The position numbers and the translations under genes were made by a program. Under the pieces are notes generated by a model. The model saw nothing but the letters and a program-made list of their open reading frames with translations, was not told the origin of the DNA and made no database searches. A DNA stretch of 64,000 bases from Streptomyces sp. NBC_00425 (GTDB taxonomy: Bacteria; Actinomycetota; Actinomycetes; Streptomycetales; Streptomycetaceae), in contig NZ_CP107928.1 in the NCBI RefSeq assembly GCF_036030735.1, positions 8,246,001 to 8,310,000 on the forward strand, given 5' to 3'. Positions 26,335-35,381 of this stretch are shown piece after piece. Positions within the stretch are counted from its first letter, which is position 1. Each line of letters opens with the position of its first letter.

Positions 26335-27573
26335 TCAGTTGCCGACGCGGCGGCGGAGGTCCTGGAACGCGGTGTAGTTCGCGATGACCTCGATCCGGCC
26401 GGGCGGCGCCTGCTGCACGGCCTGGTCGAGGTTCTCGCAGACCTGGAAGTGCTGGTTGGCGACTTCGAGGCGCACCGCGAGGTCCAGCTTCCGGTCGCCG
26501 ACGACGAAGATCGGGTGGCCGGTCAGCCGCGTGTAGTCGACGTCCCACAGCCAGGAGGTGTCGGTTCCGTCGGCGCCGCGCGCGTTCACCGAGAGGATGA
26601 CGGGGGTCGGCGGCGGGTCGATCAGGCTGAACGTCTCGAGCCAGCCGGCCGGGTTCTTCGCCAGCAGCAGCCGCAGGTCGCGGCCCTGGAACTGGACGAC
26701 GTCGTAGCGCCCGGCGACGGCCTGCACCGCGTACATCCGCTCCAGCGCCACCTGCGGAGGCACGCCGAAGACGGCGGCCACGGCGGCCGAGGAGGCGGCG
26801 TTGGCCTTGTTGGCGCGGCCCGGCAGCTGGAGGTGGATCGGCCAGGCCGATCCGTGCGGGTCGATGACGTGGTCGCCGGAGAGCGCCCAGCTCGGCGTCG
26901 GACGGCGGAAGCCGCACTCGCCGCAGAACCAGTCGTCGCCGGGCCGCTGCATGACGCCGCCGCAGGACGGGCACGACCAGGCGTCGTCCTTCCACATCTG
27001 GCCGGCGGCGACCCAGACGACGTTGGGGGAGGAGGAGGCCGCCCAGACCACCAGCGGGTCGTCGGCGTTGGCGACCACGACGGCCTTGGAGCCGGCGAGC
27101 CCCTCACGCCAGTTCTCCGCGAGCATCCGGGTCTCGGCGGCGCGGTCCAGCTGGTCGCGGGAGAGGTTGAGCAGCGCGATGCACTTGGGCGCGGTGTCCC
27201 GGGCGACGCCCGCGAGGTACTTCTCGTCGACCTCGATGACGCCGTAGCGGGCCTCGGAGCCGCCCGCGAGGGCCGAGGTGATGCCGGCCGGCATGTTGGC
27301 GCCGAGCGCGTTGGACACGACCGGGCCGGCGGCGCGCAGCGCCTCGGCGATCAGCCGGGTGGTGGTGGTCTTGCCGTTGGTCGCCGAGACGAGGACCACG
27401 TCCAGGTTCTGGGCGAGCCGGGCGAGGAGGTCGGGGTCGAGTTTGAGCGCCACCCGGCCGCCGATCACCGAACCGCTGCCGCGCCCCGCGGCGCGCGACG
27501 CCGCCGCGACCGCCTTGCCCGCGGTCACGGCGATCTTGGCCCGCGGCGTGAGCGGGTCCGAGTTGCCTGCCAT
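26335..27573 (-). CDS. murT: Lipid II isoglutaminyl synthase Mur-ligase subunit MurT
   Basis: The 412-residue protein starts [19 protein letters not shown]. It has the Mur-ligase P-loop [35 protein letters not shown], and an inserted zinc ribbon (CPSC about residue 203, CGEC about residue 222), diagnostic of MurT, then the DUF1727 C-terminal domain. It activates lipid II for amide transfer from GatD. AAGGAGG stands upstream of the ATG. It is divergent from the peptide deformylase gene across about 157 bases. Confidence 0.95.
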   Translation of the reverse strand: MAGNSDPLTPRAKIAVTAGKAVAAASRAAGRGSGSVIGGRVALKLDPDLLARLAQNLDVVLVSATNGKTTTTRLIAEALRAAGPVVSNALGANMPAGITSALAGGSEARYGVIEVDEKYLAGVARDTAPKCIALLNLSRDQLDRAAETRMLAENWREGLAGSKAVVVANADDPLVVWAASSSPNVVWVAAGQMWKDDAWSCPSCGGVMQRPGDDWFCGECGFRRPTPSWALSGDHVIDPHGSAWPIHLQLPGRANKANAASSAAVAAVFGVPPQVALERMYAVQAVAGRYDVVQFQGRDLRLLLAKNPAGWLETFSLIDPPPTPVILSVNARGADGTDTSWLWDVDYTRLTGHPIFVVGDRKLDLAVRLEVANQHFQVCENLDQAVQQAPPGRIEVIANYTAFQDLRRRVGN

Positions 27574-27730
27574 CAGTTCTCGATCCTCCTTGCGTACGCG
27601 CCGCGCCTCTGCCGTACGGCAACGTGGTAGGCGGTCAGCCTATCGAGATCCATTCGCACTCCCGAATCCCGGCACCGCTTCACGTCGCGCGCGGCATGCG
27701 CGTGTCAGAAAGGACCGTACCCTTGCCGCC

Positions 27731-28276
27731 ATGCGACACGGCTCCATCCCGGGCGCCCGCGGGCGCGTCCGGCCTCTCACCCTGCTCGGCGACCCCGTCC
27801 TGCACGCCCGTTGCGAGGACGTCACCGACTTCGGTCCCCAACTCGCTCGTCTCGTCGAGGACATGTTCGCGACGATGTACGCCGCCCAGGGGGTCGGCCT
27901 GGCGGCCAACCAGGTCGGCGAGGCGCTGCGGGTGTTCGTCTACGACTGCCCCGACGACGAGGACGTCCGTCATGTGGGCCATGTGGTGAACCCGCGGCTG
28001 GTCGAGGCCGACGGCCTGGTCCTGCGCGGACCGGAGGGGTGTCTGTCCCTGCCGGGGCTGGAGGCGGGCACCGAGCGTCACGACCACGCCGTGGTCGAGG
28101 GCCGCACGATGACGGGGGAGCGGCTGCGGGTCCACGGCACGGGATTCTTTGCCAGATGCTTGCAGCACGAGTGCGACCACCTGGAGGGCAAGGTGTACGC
28201 GGACCGGGTGTCGGGCTGGCGCGGCAGACGGCTGGCCCGCCAGGTGCGCCGGGCCTCCTGGCACAACGCGCCCTAG
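27731..28276 (+). CDS. def: Peptide deformylase
   Basis: The 181-residue enzyme starts [20 protein letters not shown]. The three family motifs are present: [18 protein letters not shown] (metal Cys) and QHECDHLEG (metal His pair and catalytic Glu). It removes formyl groups from nascent proteins. A -10-like TACCCT (27718-27723) lies seven bases before the ATG with no ribosome site, so the mRNA may be leaderless. Streptomyces have several copies; this one's GIQ-type motif is modified to GVGLAANQ as in many actinobacteria. Confidence 0.94.
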   Translation: MRHGSIPGARGRVRPLTLLGDPVLHARCEDVTDFGPQLARLVEDMFATMYAAQGVGLAANQVGEALRVFVYDCPDDEDVRHVGHVVNPRLVEADGLVLRGPEGCLSLPGLEAGTERHDHAVVEGRTMTGERLRVHGTGFFARCLQHECDHLEGKVYADRVSGWRGRRLARQVRRASWHNAP

Positions 28277-28293
28277 GGACGCGGGCGGCGCCG

Positions 28294-28309
28294 GTCCGCG
28301 GCCGCGGAC
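28294..28309. terminator. Palindrome between convergent def and tetR genes
   Basis: GTCCGCGG followed by CCGCGGAC is a perfect 16-base palindrome in the 82-base gap between two convergent genes; a second short one (GGGCCC-TGC-GGGCCC) follows about ten bases later. Together they may end transcription from both sides. Evidence is structural only. Confidence 0.5.
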
Positions 28310-28358
28310 GGGGCGGGGCCCTGCGGGCCCGCACCCGTGCCCATGCGGCGGTCCGGGG

Positions 28359-29003
28359 TCAGAAGCCGGGGCCGCCGACCTTGTCGCCGGCCGCCGCGAG
28401 GCGACCCCACAGCAGGTCGGCCAGACTCCGCACCAGCTCGGCGCGGGAGCAGGGCCGCTCGCCCAGCCACCAGTCGCCCGCGGCGTGCATCATCCCGACG
28501 ATCCCGTGCCCCCAGACCCGGGCGAGCTGCTGGCCGGCGGGACCGAGATCCAGCCGCTCCTCGATCACCTGGGCCAGCTCCTCGCCCATCCGGCGCAGCA
28601 GGGGCGCGCTGTGTTTGCCGACGTCGAATCCCTGGTCCGGGCCCGCGCCGGTGTCGGAGGGGTGCATCAGGAACCGGTACACCTGCGGCCGGGCCTCGAT
28701 GGCGGCGAGGTAGGTGTCGAGGGTCGCCTCGACCCGCTCGCGCCGTTCGGCGGGAGCGTCCAGCGCGGCGCGCAGCGAGTACAGCAGGGCGTCCGTGTGC
28801 CGGGTGGCGAGAGCGGCGTAGAGTCCGCCCTTGTCGCCGAAGTGGCGGTACAGGATCGGCTTGGTGATGCCGGCCTCCGCCGCGATGGCGTTCATGGACG
28901 CCTGTGGGCCGTCGCGCAGCACCACCCGGTCGGCGGCCTCCAGCAACTCGCGCCGTCGGCGGTCGGCGGACCGCTGCTGCTCGGTCCGCTGCGTGGTGTC
29001 CAT
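28359..29003 (-). CDS. TetR-family regulator of adjacent acyl-CoA dehydrogenase
   Basis: The 214-residue protein starts MDTTQRTEQQRSADRRRREL. The DNA-binding helix-turn-helix is about residues 20-66 (MNAIAAEAGITKPILYRHFG), followed by an all-helical ligand domain. It is divergent from the acyl-CoA dehydrogenase at 29178, and the intervening DNA has palindromes of the TetR kind, so a fatty-acid or CoA-thioester response is likely. No ligand residues can be named from sequence alone. Confidence 0.9.
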   Translation of the reverse strand: MDTTQRTEQQRSADRRRRELLEAADRVVLRDGPQASMNAIAAEAGITKPILYRHFGDKGGLYAALATRHTDALLYSLRAALDAPAERRERVEATLDTYLAAIEARPQVYRFLMHPSDTGAGPDQGFDVGKHSAPLLRRMGEELAQVIEERLDLGPAGQQLARVWGHGIVGMMHAAGDWWLGERPCSRAELVRSLADLLWGRLAAAGDKVGGPGF

Positions 29004-29118
29004 GTGCTCTCCCCACCCGTGCTGTTTCGCTGACGCCTGCGCAAACTAACACCTGACAGCAGCCTGACATCGAACGGGTGGAAGCGCTCCTGCGCCGTCA
29101 TCAGGAGTTGACTTTTCC

Positions 29119-29155
29119 TACCGACCGGTAACAGACTCGCGTTACCGCTAGTAAC
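29119..29155. promoter_or_regulatory. TetR-type operator cluster with overlapping inverted repeats
   Basis: Three perfect inverted repeats overlap: TACCG-AC-CGGTA (29119-29130), GGTAAC with GTTACC eight bases apart (29127-29146), and GTTAC-CGCTA-GTAAC (29141-29155). A -35-like TTGACT lies at 29108-29113. They are 23-60 bases before the dehydrogenase ATG and upstream of the divergent tetR gene, which fits dual control. Confidence 0.65.
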
Positions 29156-29177
29156 ACGCACCGCCGCTGGAGGGGAC

Positions 29178-30404
29178 ATGGCCGAGTTCACCATGGAGCT
29201 CAACGACGAACAGAAGGAGGTCCGGGACTGGCTGCACGGCTTCGCCGCCGACGTCGTCCGCCCCGCGGCAGCCGAATGGGACGAGCGTGAGGAGACTCCC
29301 TGGCCGGTCATCCAGGAGGCCGCGAAGGTCGGCATCTACTCCCTCGACTTCTACGCGCAGCAGTACTTCGACCCCACCGGCCTCGGCATCCCGATGGCCA
29401 TGGAGGAGCTGTTCTGGGGCGACGCGGGCATCGCCCTGTCCATCGTGGGCACCGGCCTGGCCGCCGTGGGCGTCCTCGCCAACGGGACCGAGGAGCAGAT
29501 CGGCACCTGGATCCCGCAGATGTACGGCGACGCGAACGACGTCAAGGTGGCCGCCTTCTGCTCCTCCGAGCCCGACGCCGGCTCCGACGTGGCCTCGCTG
29601 CGCACGCGGGCCGTGTACGACGAGGCCAAGGACGAGTGGGTGCTCAACGGCACCAAGACCTGGGCGACCAACGGCGGCATCGCCAACGTGCACGTGGTCG
29701 TCGCGGCGGTGGACCCCGAGCTCGGCTCCAAGGGGCACGCCTCCTTCATCGTCCCGCCGGGCACCCCGGGGCTCGCCCAGGGCCAGAAGTTCAAGAAGCA
29801 CGGCATCCGCGCCTCGCACACCGCCGAGGTCGTCCTCGACAACGTGCGGGTCCCCGCTTCCTGCCTGCTCGGCGGCAAGGAGAAGCTGGACGAGCGGCTG
29901 GCGCGGGCCCGCGAGCGGGCGAAGACGGGCGGCGAGCGCGTGAAGAACGCGGCGATGGCCACGTTCGAGGCCTCGCGCCCCGCCGTCGGCGCGATGGCCG
30001 TCGGCACGGCCCGCGCCGCCTACGAGGTCGCCCTCGACTACGCCAAGACGCGTGAGCAGTTCGGCCGCCCGATCATCGACAACCAGGGCGTCGCCTTCCA
30101 GCTCGCGGACATGCGCACCCAGATCGACGCCGCGCGGCTGCTGGTGTGGCGCGCCTCCTGGATGGCGGTCAACGGAAAGCCGTTCACCGCCGCCGAGGGC
30201 TCGATGTCCAAGCTGTACGCCAGCGAGACCGCGAAGAAGGTCACCGGGCAGGCCATCCAGATCCTCGGCGGCAACGGCTACACCCGTGAGTACCCGGTGG
30301 AGCGCATGCACCGCGACGCGGCCATCTACACCATTTTCGAGGGCACGAGCGAGATCCAGCGGCTGGTGATCGCCCGCACGCTGTCGGGAATGCCGATCCG
30401 CTGA
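29178..30404 (+). CDS. Acyl-CoA dehydrogenase
   Basis: The 408-residue flavoenzyme starts [20 protein letters not shown]. It shows [69 protein letters not shown] and the catalytic Glu in [10 protein letters not shown]. It would oxidise acyl-CoA to enoyl-CoA using FAD and pass electrons to ETF. GGAGGGG precedes the ATG. A basic helix (about 235-255, [18 protein letters not shown]) is inserted in the middle domain. It is controlled by the divergent TetR protein and ends at a strong hairpin. Chain-length preference is unknown. Confidence 0.94.
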   Translation: MAEFTMELNDEQKEVRDWLHGFAADVVRPAAAEWDEREETPWPVIQEAAKVGIYSLDFYAQQYFDPTGLGIPMAMEELFWGDAGIALSIVGTGLAAVGVLANGTEEQIGTWIPQMYGDANDVKVAAFCSSEPDAGSDVASLRTRAVYDEAKDEWVLNGTKTWATNGGIANVHVVVAAVDPELGSKGHASFIVPPGTPGLAQGQKFKKHGIRASHTAEVVLDNVRVPASCLLGGKEKLDERLARARERAKTGGERVKNAAMATFEASRPAVGAMAVGTARAAYEVALDYAKTREQFGRPIIDNQGVAFQLADMRTQIDAARLLVWRASWMAVNGKPFTAAEGSMSKLYASETAKKVTGQAIQILGGNGYTREYPVERMHRDAAIYTIFEGTSEIQRLVIARTLSGMPIR

Positions 30405-30420
30405 CGCGCGGGACGACGAC

Positions 30421-30463
30421 GCGATCCGGCTCCCGGGGAAGCACTCCCCGGGAGCCGGATCGC
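30421..30463 (+). terminator. Strong terminator after acyl-CoA dehydrogenase
   Basis: A perfect 19-bp stem (arms 30421-30439 and 30445-30463) with a five-base loop begins 17 bases after the stop. It could also act on the opposite strand after the small gene ending at 30533. Confidence 0.85.
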
Positions 30464-30532
30464 GTTGCGGACGGCTCGCCGATCCGGCGTCCGTCACTGC
30501 CTCCGTCGCCGCGGGCACGACCGTGCGCCGCC

Positions 30533-30769
30533 CTAGGGCGCGCCTCCGCTGCTGTGCGCGATGCAGGCCACGTCGATCCGGTCGGCGAGCTTGGCGAGTT
30601 CGATCGTCAGCGCGGCGACGGTGTCCTCGTCGAGACCCTCCGCCCCGGCCTCGACGAGATGCAGCCACCGGCCCCCGAGCGTGCGGAGCAGCTTGCTCAC
30701 GTCCGCCGCGGCCACCTGCAGGGTCCCGCGGTCGTCGACGATCAGGGGCAGGGTCACTTCGCGGTTCAC
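30533..30769 (-). CDS. Conserved small hypothetical protein
   Basis: The 78-residue product starts (GTG) VNREVTLPLIVDDRGTLQVA and ends VACIAHSSGGAP. It looks like a soluble alpha/beta protein with repeated acidic helices and no signal or membrane segment. I chose the GTG at 30767-30769 because upstream sequence is not protein-like, but no clear ribosome site is seen. It lies 25 bases downstream of the aldehyde dehydrogenase gene and is probably in its operon. I recall similar short proteins in other Streptomyces, without a function. Confidence 0.7.
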   Translation of the reverse strand: MNREVTLPLIVDDRGTLQVAAADVSKLLRTLGGRWLHLVEAGAEGLDEDTVAALTIELAKLADRIDVACIAHSSGGAP

Positions 30770-30794
30770 ATCCGGGATCGTAGCCGCGCGGCGG

Positions 30795-32180
30795 TCACGC
30801 ACCGTGCCAAACCGTGGTGATGTTGCAGAACTCCCGGATTCCGTGCCCGGACAGCTCACGGCCGTATCCGGACCGCTTCACCCCGCCGAACGGGAACCCC
30901 GGATGGGACGCGGTCATCCCGTTGACGAACACCCCGCCGGCCTCCAGATCCCGGACGAACCGGTCGACCTCGGCCTCGTCGCGCGTCCAGACGTTGGAAC
31001 TCAGCCCGAACGGCGAGTCGTTGGCGATGAGGACCGCCGCGTCCAGGTCGGCCGCCCGGTACACGGTCGCCACCGGCCCGAACGCCTCCTCGCGGTGGAT
31101 GCGCATCTCCCGCGTGACACCGGCCAGGACGGTCGGCGGGTAGTACCAGCCGGGCCCTTCGGGCCGTTCGCCCCCGCACAGCACCTCGGCTCCGAAGCGC
31201 CGCGCGTCGTCCACCAGTTCCTCCAGGTCCGACCGCCCCTGTTCGCTCGCCAGCGGGCCGACATCCGTGTCCTCCTCCAGCGGATCCCCGACCTTCAGTG
31301 CCGCCATGCCCGCGACGAACCGCTCGACGAACGCGTCGTACACGTCCGTGTGAACGATGAACCGCTTGGCGGCGATGCACGACTGCCCGTTGTTCTGCAC
31401 ACGCGCGGTCACCGCGACCTCGGCCGCTCGGTCGACGTCCGCCGACGGCATCACCACGTACGGGTCGCTGCCGCCCAGCTCCAGCACGGTCTTCTTGATC
31501 ATCTCGCCGGCGGTGGCGGCGACGGCCCGTCCGGCCGGCTCGCTGCCGGTCAGGGTCGCCGCCTTGACCCGTTCGTCGCGCAGGACGGCGTCCACCGCGC
31601 CCGAACCGACCAGCAGGGTCTGGAAGCAGCCCGTGGGGAAGCCCGCCCGGTGGAACAGCTCCTCCAGGTACAGCGCGGTCCGCGGGACGTTCGAGGCGTG
31701 CTTGAGCAGCCCCACGTTGCCCGCCATCAGCGCCGGCGCGGCGAACCGCACGACCTGCCACAGCGGGAAGTTCCACGGCATCACCGCGAGCACCGGACCC
31801 AGCGGCCGGTACCGGACCACCGCGCGCGAGCCGCCGGAGTCCTTCACGTCGGCGGCGGCCGGCTCCTCGTCGGCGAGCAGCTCCTGCGCGTGCTCGGCGT
31901 ACCAGCGCATCGCCCGGGCGCACTTCGCCGCCTCGGCCCGCGCCTGCCCGACCGGTTTGCCCATCTCGAGGGTCATGGTCCGGCCGATGTCCCGCTGGTC
32001 CTCGTCGAGCAGGTCGGCGGCCCGGTTCAGCATTCGTGCGCGTTCGGGATACGTCGTCGTCCGGTACGTGCGGAAGGTGGCCTCGGCGAGCTGGAGCCGA
32101 CGTTCCAGCTCCTCCCCGTCCATGGCCGCGTACGTCTCGAGCGTCTCGCCGTTCGCCGGGTTCACCGTCGCGATGGGCAT
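30795..32180 (-). CDS. NAD(P)-dependent aldehyde dehydrogenase (succinate-semialdehyde type)
   Basis: The 461-residue protein starts MPIATVNPANGETLETYAAM. The signatures PLGPVLAVMPWNFPLWQV, VLELGGSDPYVV (general-base Glu), QNNGQSCIAAKRF (catalytic Cys about residue 265) and PFGGVKRSGYGREL place it in the succinate-semialdehyde dehydrogenase branch. It would oxidise an aldehyde to the acid in the cytoplasm. GGAGGT is found ahead of the ATG. The true substrate cannot be told from sequence. Confidence 0.92.
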   Translation of the reverse strand: MPIATVNPANGETLETYAAMDGEELERRLQLAEATFRTYRTTTYPERARMLNRAADLLDEDQRDIGRTMTLEMGKPVGQARAEAAKCARAMRWYAEHAQELLADEEPAAADVKDSGGSRAVVRYRPLGPVLAVMPWNFPLWQVVRFAAPALMAGNVGLLKHASNVPRTALYLEELFHRAGFPTGCFQTLLVGSGAVDAVLRDERVKAATLTGSEPAGRAVAATAGEMIKKTVLELGGSDPYVVMPSADVDRAAEVAVTARVQNNGQSCIAAKRFIVHTDVYDAFVERFVAGMAALKVGDPLEEDTDVGPLASEQGRSDLEELVDDARRFGAEVLCGGERPEGPGWYYPPTVLAGVTREMRIHREEAFGPVATVYRAADLDAAVLIANDSPFGLSSNVWTRDEAEVDRFVRDLEAGGVFVNGMTASHPGFPFGGVKRSGYGRELSGHGIREFCNITTVWHGA

Positions 32181-32256
32181 GACCGACCTCCTGGGGAGCT
32201 GGCTGTGTTCCGACCTTCGCGCGCCGCACCGGACACCGCAACGCGTACGCGTCCGC

Positions 32257-32730
32257 TCAGGCGCTCGGTGACGAGTGCTCCGCCAGCCGGTCCAGAAACG
32301 CGGCCTGCGCCGTGACGATCAGCTCGCGCGCGCGTTCCAGGCCGTACCAGGCCACCCGGTCCAGTTCAGGGAACTCCCGGGTGCGCCCCGAACGGGGCGG
32401 CCACTCCATGGTGAACGTGCCCGGCTCGACGGCGGCCGGGTCGAGATCCGCCTCGACGGCCCACACCGTGACGGTCTTGCCGCCGGTCTGCCGCACCTCG
32501 CCGAGCGCGATCGGCTCGCCGTCGGGCGGGGCCAGCCCCAGCTCCTCGCGGAACTCGCGCCGGGCCGCCTCCCAGGCGGGCTCGTCGGACTCGTACTCGC
32601 CCTTGGGGACGGTCCACGCGCCGGCGTCCTTCTTCGCGAAATAGGGGCCGCCCATATGACCCAACAGCACCTCCAGGCCCGCTCCGGTGTGCCGGAACAG
32701 CAGCAGGCCGGCACTTCGGCGCGCGGTCAC
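32257..32730 (-). CDS. NUDIX hydrolase coupled to DNA ligase
   Basis: The 157-residue protein starts (GTG) VTARRSAGLLLFRHTGAGLE. The Nudix box is PKGEYESDEPAWEAARREF continuing REELGL, with all catalytic residues. Its GTG overlaps the stop of the ATP-dependent ligase (GTGA), so the two are translated together. A role in cleaning or processing nucleotides linked to the ligase reaction is possible; similar proteins are annotated only as NUDIX. It ends 76 bases before the aldehyde dehydrogenase start on the same strand. Confidence 0.9.
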   Translation of the reverse strand: MTARRSAGLLLFRHTGAGLEVLLGHMGGPYFAKKDAGAWTVPKGEYESDEPAWEAARREFREELGLAPPDGEPIALGEVRQTGGKTVTVWAVEADLDPAAVEPGTFTMEWPPRSGRTREFPELDRVAWYGLERARELIVTAQAAFLDRLAEHSSPSA

Positions 32731-34265
32731 GGGCGCACCTGCGGGTGGGCGGCGAGCAGGGTCTCCACCGTGTCCGCCTCCTCGGGTCGCTTGTCCTCGC
32801 GGTAGCGCAGCACACGGGCGAAGCGCAGGGTGACGCCGGCCGGGTAGCGGGAGGAGCGCTGCAGCCCGTCGTAGGCGATCTCGACGACGAGTTCGGGCCG
32901 GACGGTCACCGCGTACCCGTTCTCCTCGACGGCCAGCCCCCGCAGGTGTTCCGTCTGCCAGGCCAGCATCGCGTCGGTCATGCCCTTGAAGGTCTTGCCG
33001 AGCATCACGAACCCGCCGTCCCGCGTACGGGCGCCGAGGTGCAGGTTGGAGAGCTTGCCGGTGCGCCTCCCGTGGCCCCATTCGGCGGCCAGCACCACCA
33101 GGTCGAGGGTGTGCACGGGCTTGACCTTCAGCCAGGACGCACCCCGTCGGCCGGCGCTGTAGGGCGCGTCCAGCGCCTTGACGACGACGCCCTCGTGGCC
33201 ACGGAGCAGCGTCTGCCGGGAGAACTCCTCCGCGGCCTCGACGTCGTCCGGGCCGGACACCAGCGTGCGGCGCACCCGCAGGGGTTCGGGCGTCAGCCGG
33301 GCCAGTTCCGCGTGCCGTTCGGTGAAGGGCAGGTCGAGCAGGTCCCGGCCGTCCACGGACAACGCGTCGAAGAAGACGGGGGACACGGGCACCGCCTCCG
33401 CGGCCGTCGCCACGTCCACCCGGGAGCCGACCCGTCCGGCGGTCTCCTGGAACGAACGGGGGCGGCCCGCCCCGTCGAAGGCGATGACCTCGCCGTCCAG
33501 GATGAACCGCGAACCCGCGAGCTCCCGGGCCGCACGGGTCACCTCGGGCAGGCGGTCGGTGATGTCGTCCAGGGTGCGGGTGTACAGCCGCACGTCGTCG
33601 CCGTCGCGGTGCACCTGCACGCGGATGCCGTCCAGCTTCTCCTCCACCGCGCATGCGCCGAGCCTGCCGACCGCCTCGGTGACGGACGACGCGGTGTGCG
33701 CGAGCATCGGCTGCACCGGGCGGCCCACGGTGAGCCGGAACGACTCCAGCGCCGCGGGGCCGTCCGCGAGCAGCGCCCGCGCCACCGACTGCAGCGACCC
33801 GGCGAGCATCACCGCCCGCCGTACGTCTCCCGGGGGCGCGCCGGTCGCCTGCGCCAGGCCCTCCACGGCGACGGCGTCCAGCGCGCCCTGGCGGACCTCG
33901 CCGGTGATCAGGCCGAGCAGGAACCGCTGTTCGTCGGCGGTGGCCGCGCTCATCAACTCGCCCACCAGACGCGCCCGTTCGGCCTGCGATCCGGGGCCCG
34001 AGACCGTGCCGAGCTCGGTGAGCAGGGCGTCCGCCTCCCGCACCGAGAGGGTCGGCTCGTCGGCCGGGGCGACCGGGCGGCTCAGCACCTTCCAGCCGAC
34101 GCCCAGGCGGCCCTGGGGGAGCCGCCCGGCCAGGTACGGGATGACGACGGGGACGTCCTCCGCGTCCGTCTCCCGGAAGAGTTCGGCGAGCAGGGCGATC
34201 TTGCGGGAGCGCGCCGGGACGGCGGCGACCTCCCGGGACACGTCGGCGAGCCGGGTCAGCAACAT
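32727..34265 (-). CDS. ATP-dependent DNA ligase (LigB/LigC-like, 512 residues)
   Basis: The protein starts MLLTRLADVSREVAAVPARS with an N-terminal DNA-binding domain (about 1-190), then a nucleotidyltransferase domain with the adenylated Lys in CAVEEKLDGIRVQVHRDGD (about residue 212), LDGEVIAFD, GHEGVVVKAL and SWLKVKP, and an OB domain ending EADTVETLLAAHP. It seals nicks using ATP; the cell also has an essential NAD ligase not in this window. No polymerase or nuclease domain is fused and no Ku gene is near, so an NHEJ role is not supported here. The start has only a weak ribosome site. It overlaps the downstream NUDIX gene. Confidence 0.93.
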   Translation of the reverse strand: MLLTRLADVSREVAAVPARSRKIALLAELFRETDAEDVPVVIPYLAGRLPQGRLGVGWKVLSRPVAPADEPTLSVREADALLTELGTVSGPGSQAERARLVGELMSAATADEQRFLLGLITGEVRQGALDAVAVEGLAQATGAPPGDVRRAVMLAGSLQSVARALLADGPAALESFRLTVGRPVQPMLAHTASSVTEAVGRLGACAVEEKLDGIRVQVHRDGDDVRLYTRTLDDITDRLPEVTRAARELAGSRFILDGEVIAFDGAGRPRSFQETAGRVGSRVDVATAAEAVPVSPVFFDALSVDGRDLLDLPFTERHAELARLTPEPLRVRRTLVSGPDDVEAAEEFSRQTLLRGHEGVVVKALDAPYSAGRRGASWLKVKPVHTLDLVVLAAEWGHGRRTGKLSNLHLGARTRDGGFVMLGKTFKGMTDAMLAWQTEHLRGLAVEENGYAVTVRPELVVEIAYDGLQRSSRYPAGVTLRFARVLRYREDKRPEEADTVETLLAAHPQVRP

Positions 34266-34294
34266 GCAGCCATGGTGCAACGGGGAGCCGGTGA

Positions 34295-35302
34295 CTACAC
34301 CCCGGCTGCTCCGGCTGTCCCGGTGGACCCGGTGGTCGTGGCCGGCCCGGCTGTCGCGGCGGCCGCGTCGAGGTCCGCCATCAGCAGCTCCCCGTTGATC
34401 GCGGCGCCGGCCCGGTAGCCCCGGCTGGCCGCGTTCACGACCTGCTCGGCGAAGCCCGACGCGTTGCCGGCCGCCCACAGGCCGGGCACCGTGGTCAGAC
34501 CGCGCGCGTCGACCACGGGGTAGGCGCCGAACGGGGTCTGCGTCATCTCGGCGCCGAGCCGGGCCGGCAGATCCGTCTGCGGCACCGCCCGGGGCGCGAC
34601 GAACAGGACCTCGCGGTCGTGGGCCTCGCCCTCCCCGGGGCCGCCCGCGGCGAGCCGCACGCCGGTGAGCCGGTCGTCCTCCACCACCAGGGCGGCCACC
34701 TCGCCGGCGACGACGTCCACTCCGGCCGCGGCCAGTCGGCGCCGGTCCTCGCCGGTCAGCTCCTCCTCGGGCACCGTGTGCAGGAACAGGACCACGTCCT
34801 TCGACCACTGGGAGACGACCAGCGCCTGGTGGACGCTCATCGAGGTCGTGGCGAGCACGCCGAACGCCCGGTCGCGGACCTCCCAGCCGTGGCAGTAGGG
34901 GCAGTGGAGCACGTCCCGGCCGAAGCGTTCGGCGAGCCCCGCGACGGGCGGCAGTTCGTCCTTCAGGCCGGTCGCCACCACGAGCTGCCGGGCGTGCACC
35001 GTCCGCCCGCCCGCCAGCCGGACGGCGAAGCCCTCGCCGCCGTCGACCCGGGTCGCGTCCACCGCGCGGTCGCGCACCAGCCGCACGCCGTACCGCGCGA
35101 TCTCCTCACGGCCGACGGCCAGGAACTCGGCGGGGGACATGCCGTCCCGGGACAGATAGCCGTGCATGTGCGCGGCGGGCGCGTTGCGCGGCTCGCCCGC
35201 GTCGATCACCAGCGTGCCGCGCCGGGACCGTCCCAGGACGAGCGCAGCCGACAGCCCGGCGGCGCCGCCGCCGACGACGATCACTTCGAACTTCTCGGTC
35301 AC
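34295..35302 (-). CDS. Thioredoxin-reductase-like FAD oxidoreductase
   Basis: The 335-residue protein starts (GTG) VTEKFEVIVVGGGAAGLSAA, a dinucleotide-binding fold. ATGLKDELPP and the redox-disulfide motif CPYCHGWEV (about residue 140) are as in thioredoxin-reductase-like enzymes, and GLWAAGNASGFAEQVV is the FAD C-terminal motif. The tail after residue 310 is low in complexity (Ala/Thr/Gly). GGAGG precedes the GTG. It is divergent from an XRE-cupin regulator with 79 bases between, suggesting that the regulator controls it in response to redox or a small ligand. Confidence 0.9.
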   Translation of the reverse strand: MTEKFEVIVVGGGAAGLSAALVLGRSRRGTLVIDAGEPRNAPAAHMHGYLSRDGMSPAEFLAVGREEIARYGVRLVRDRAVDATRVDGGEGFAVRLAGGRTVHARQLVVATGLKDELPPVAGLAERFGRDVLHCPYCHGWEVRDRAFGVLATTSMSVHQALVVSQWSKDVVLFLHTVPEEELTGEDRRRLAAAGVDVVAGEVAALVVEDDRLTGVRLAAGGPGEGEAHDREVLFVAPRAVPQTDLPARLGAEMTQTPFGAYPVVDARGLTTVPGLWAAGNASGFAEQVVNAASRGYRAGAAINGELLMADLDAAAATAGPATTTGSTGTAGAAGV

Positions 35303-35344
35303 CGTGACCACCTCCGCCGCCACCGTCGCCGCCGGCCGACGCCA

Positions 35345-35373
35345 TTGACAAACGTCTTTGCCGATTCTGCAAA
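35345..35373 (+). promoter_or_regulatory. Promoter and operator of the XRE-cupin gene
   Basis: TTGACA (35345-35350) lies 17 bases before TGCAAA (35368-35373). Within it are CAAA-CGTC-TTTG (35349-35360) and TTTGC-CGATTCT-GCAAA (35357-35373), overlapping inverted repeats that could be autoregulatory. The ATG is only nine bases past the -10, so the mRNA probably has almost no leader. Confidence 0.5.
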
Positions 35374-35381
35374 ATGGAGAC

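Noticed and set aside
29148..30668. Long minus-strand frame opposite the acyl-CoA dehydrogenase
   Set aside because: Low-complexity shadow; the plus-strand gene has full family motifs.
32727..34265. DNA ligase as part of an NHEJ system
   Set aside because: No Ku gene and no LigD polymerase or nuclease domain nearby; the neighbours are a NUDIX protein and unrelated enzymes.
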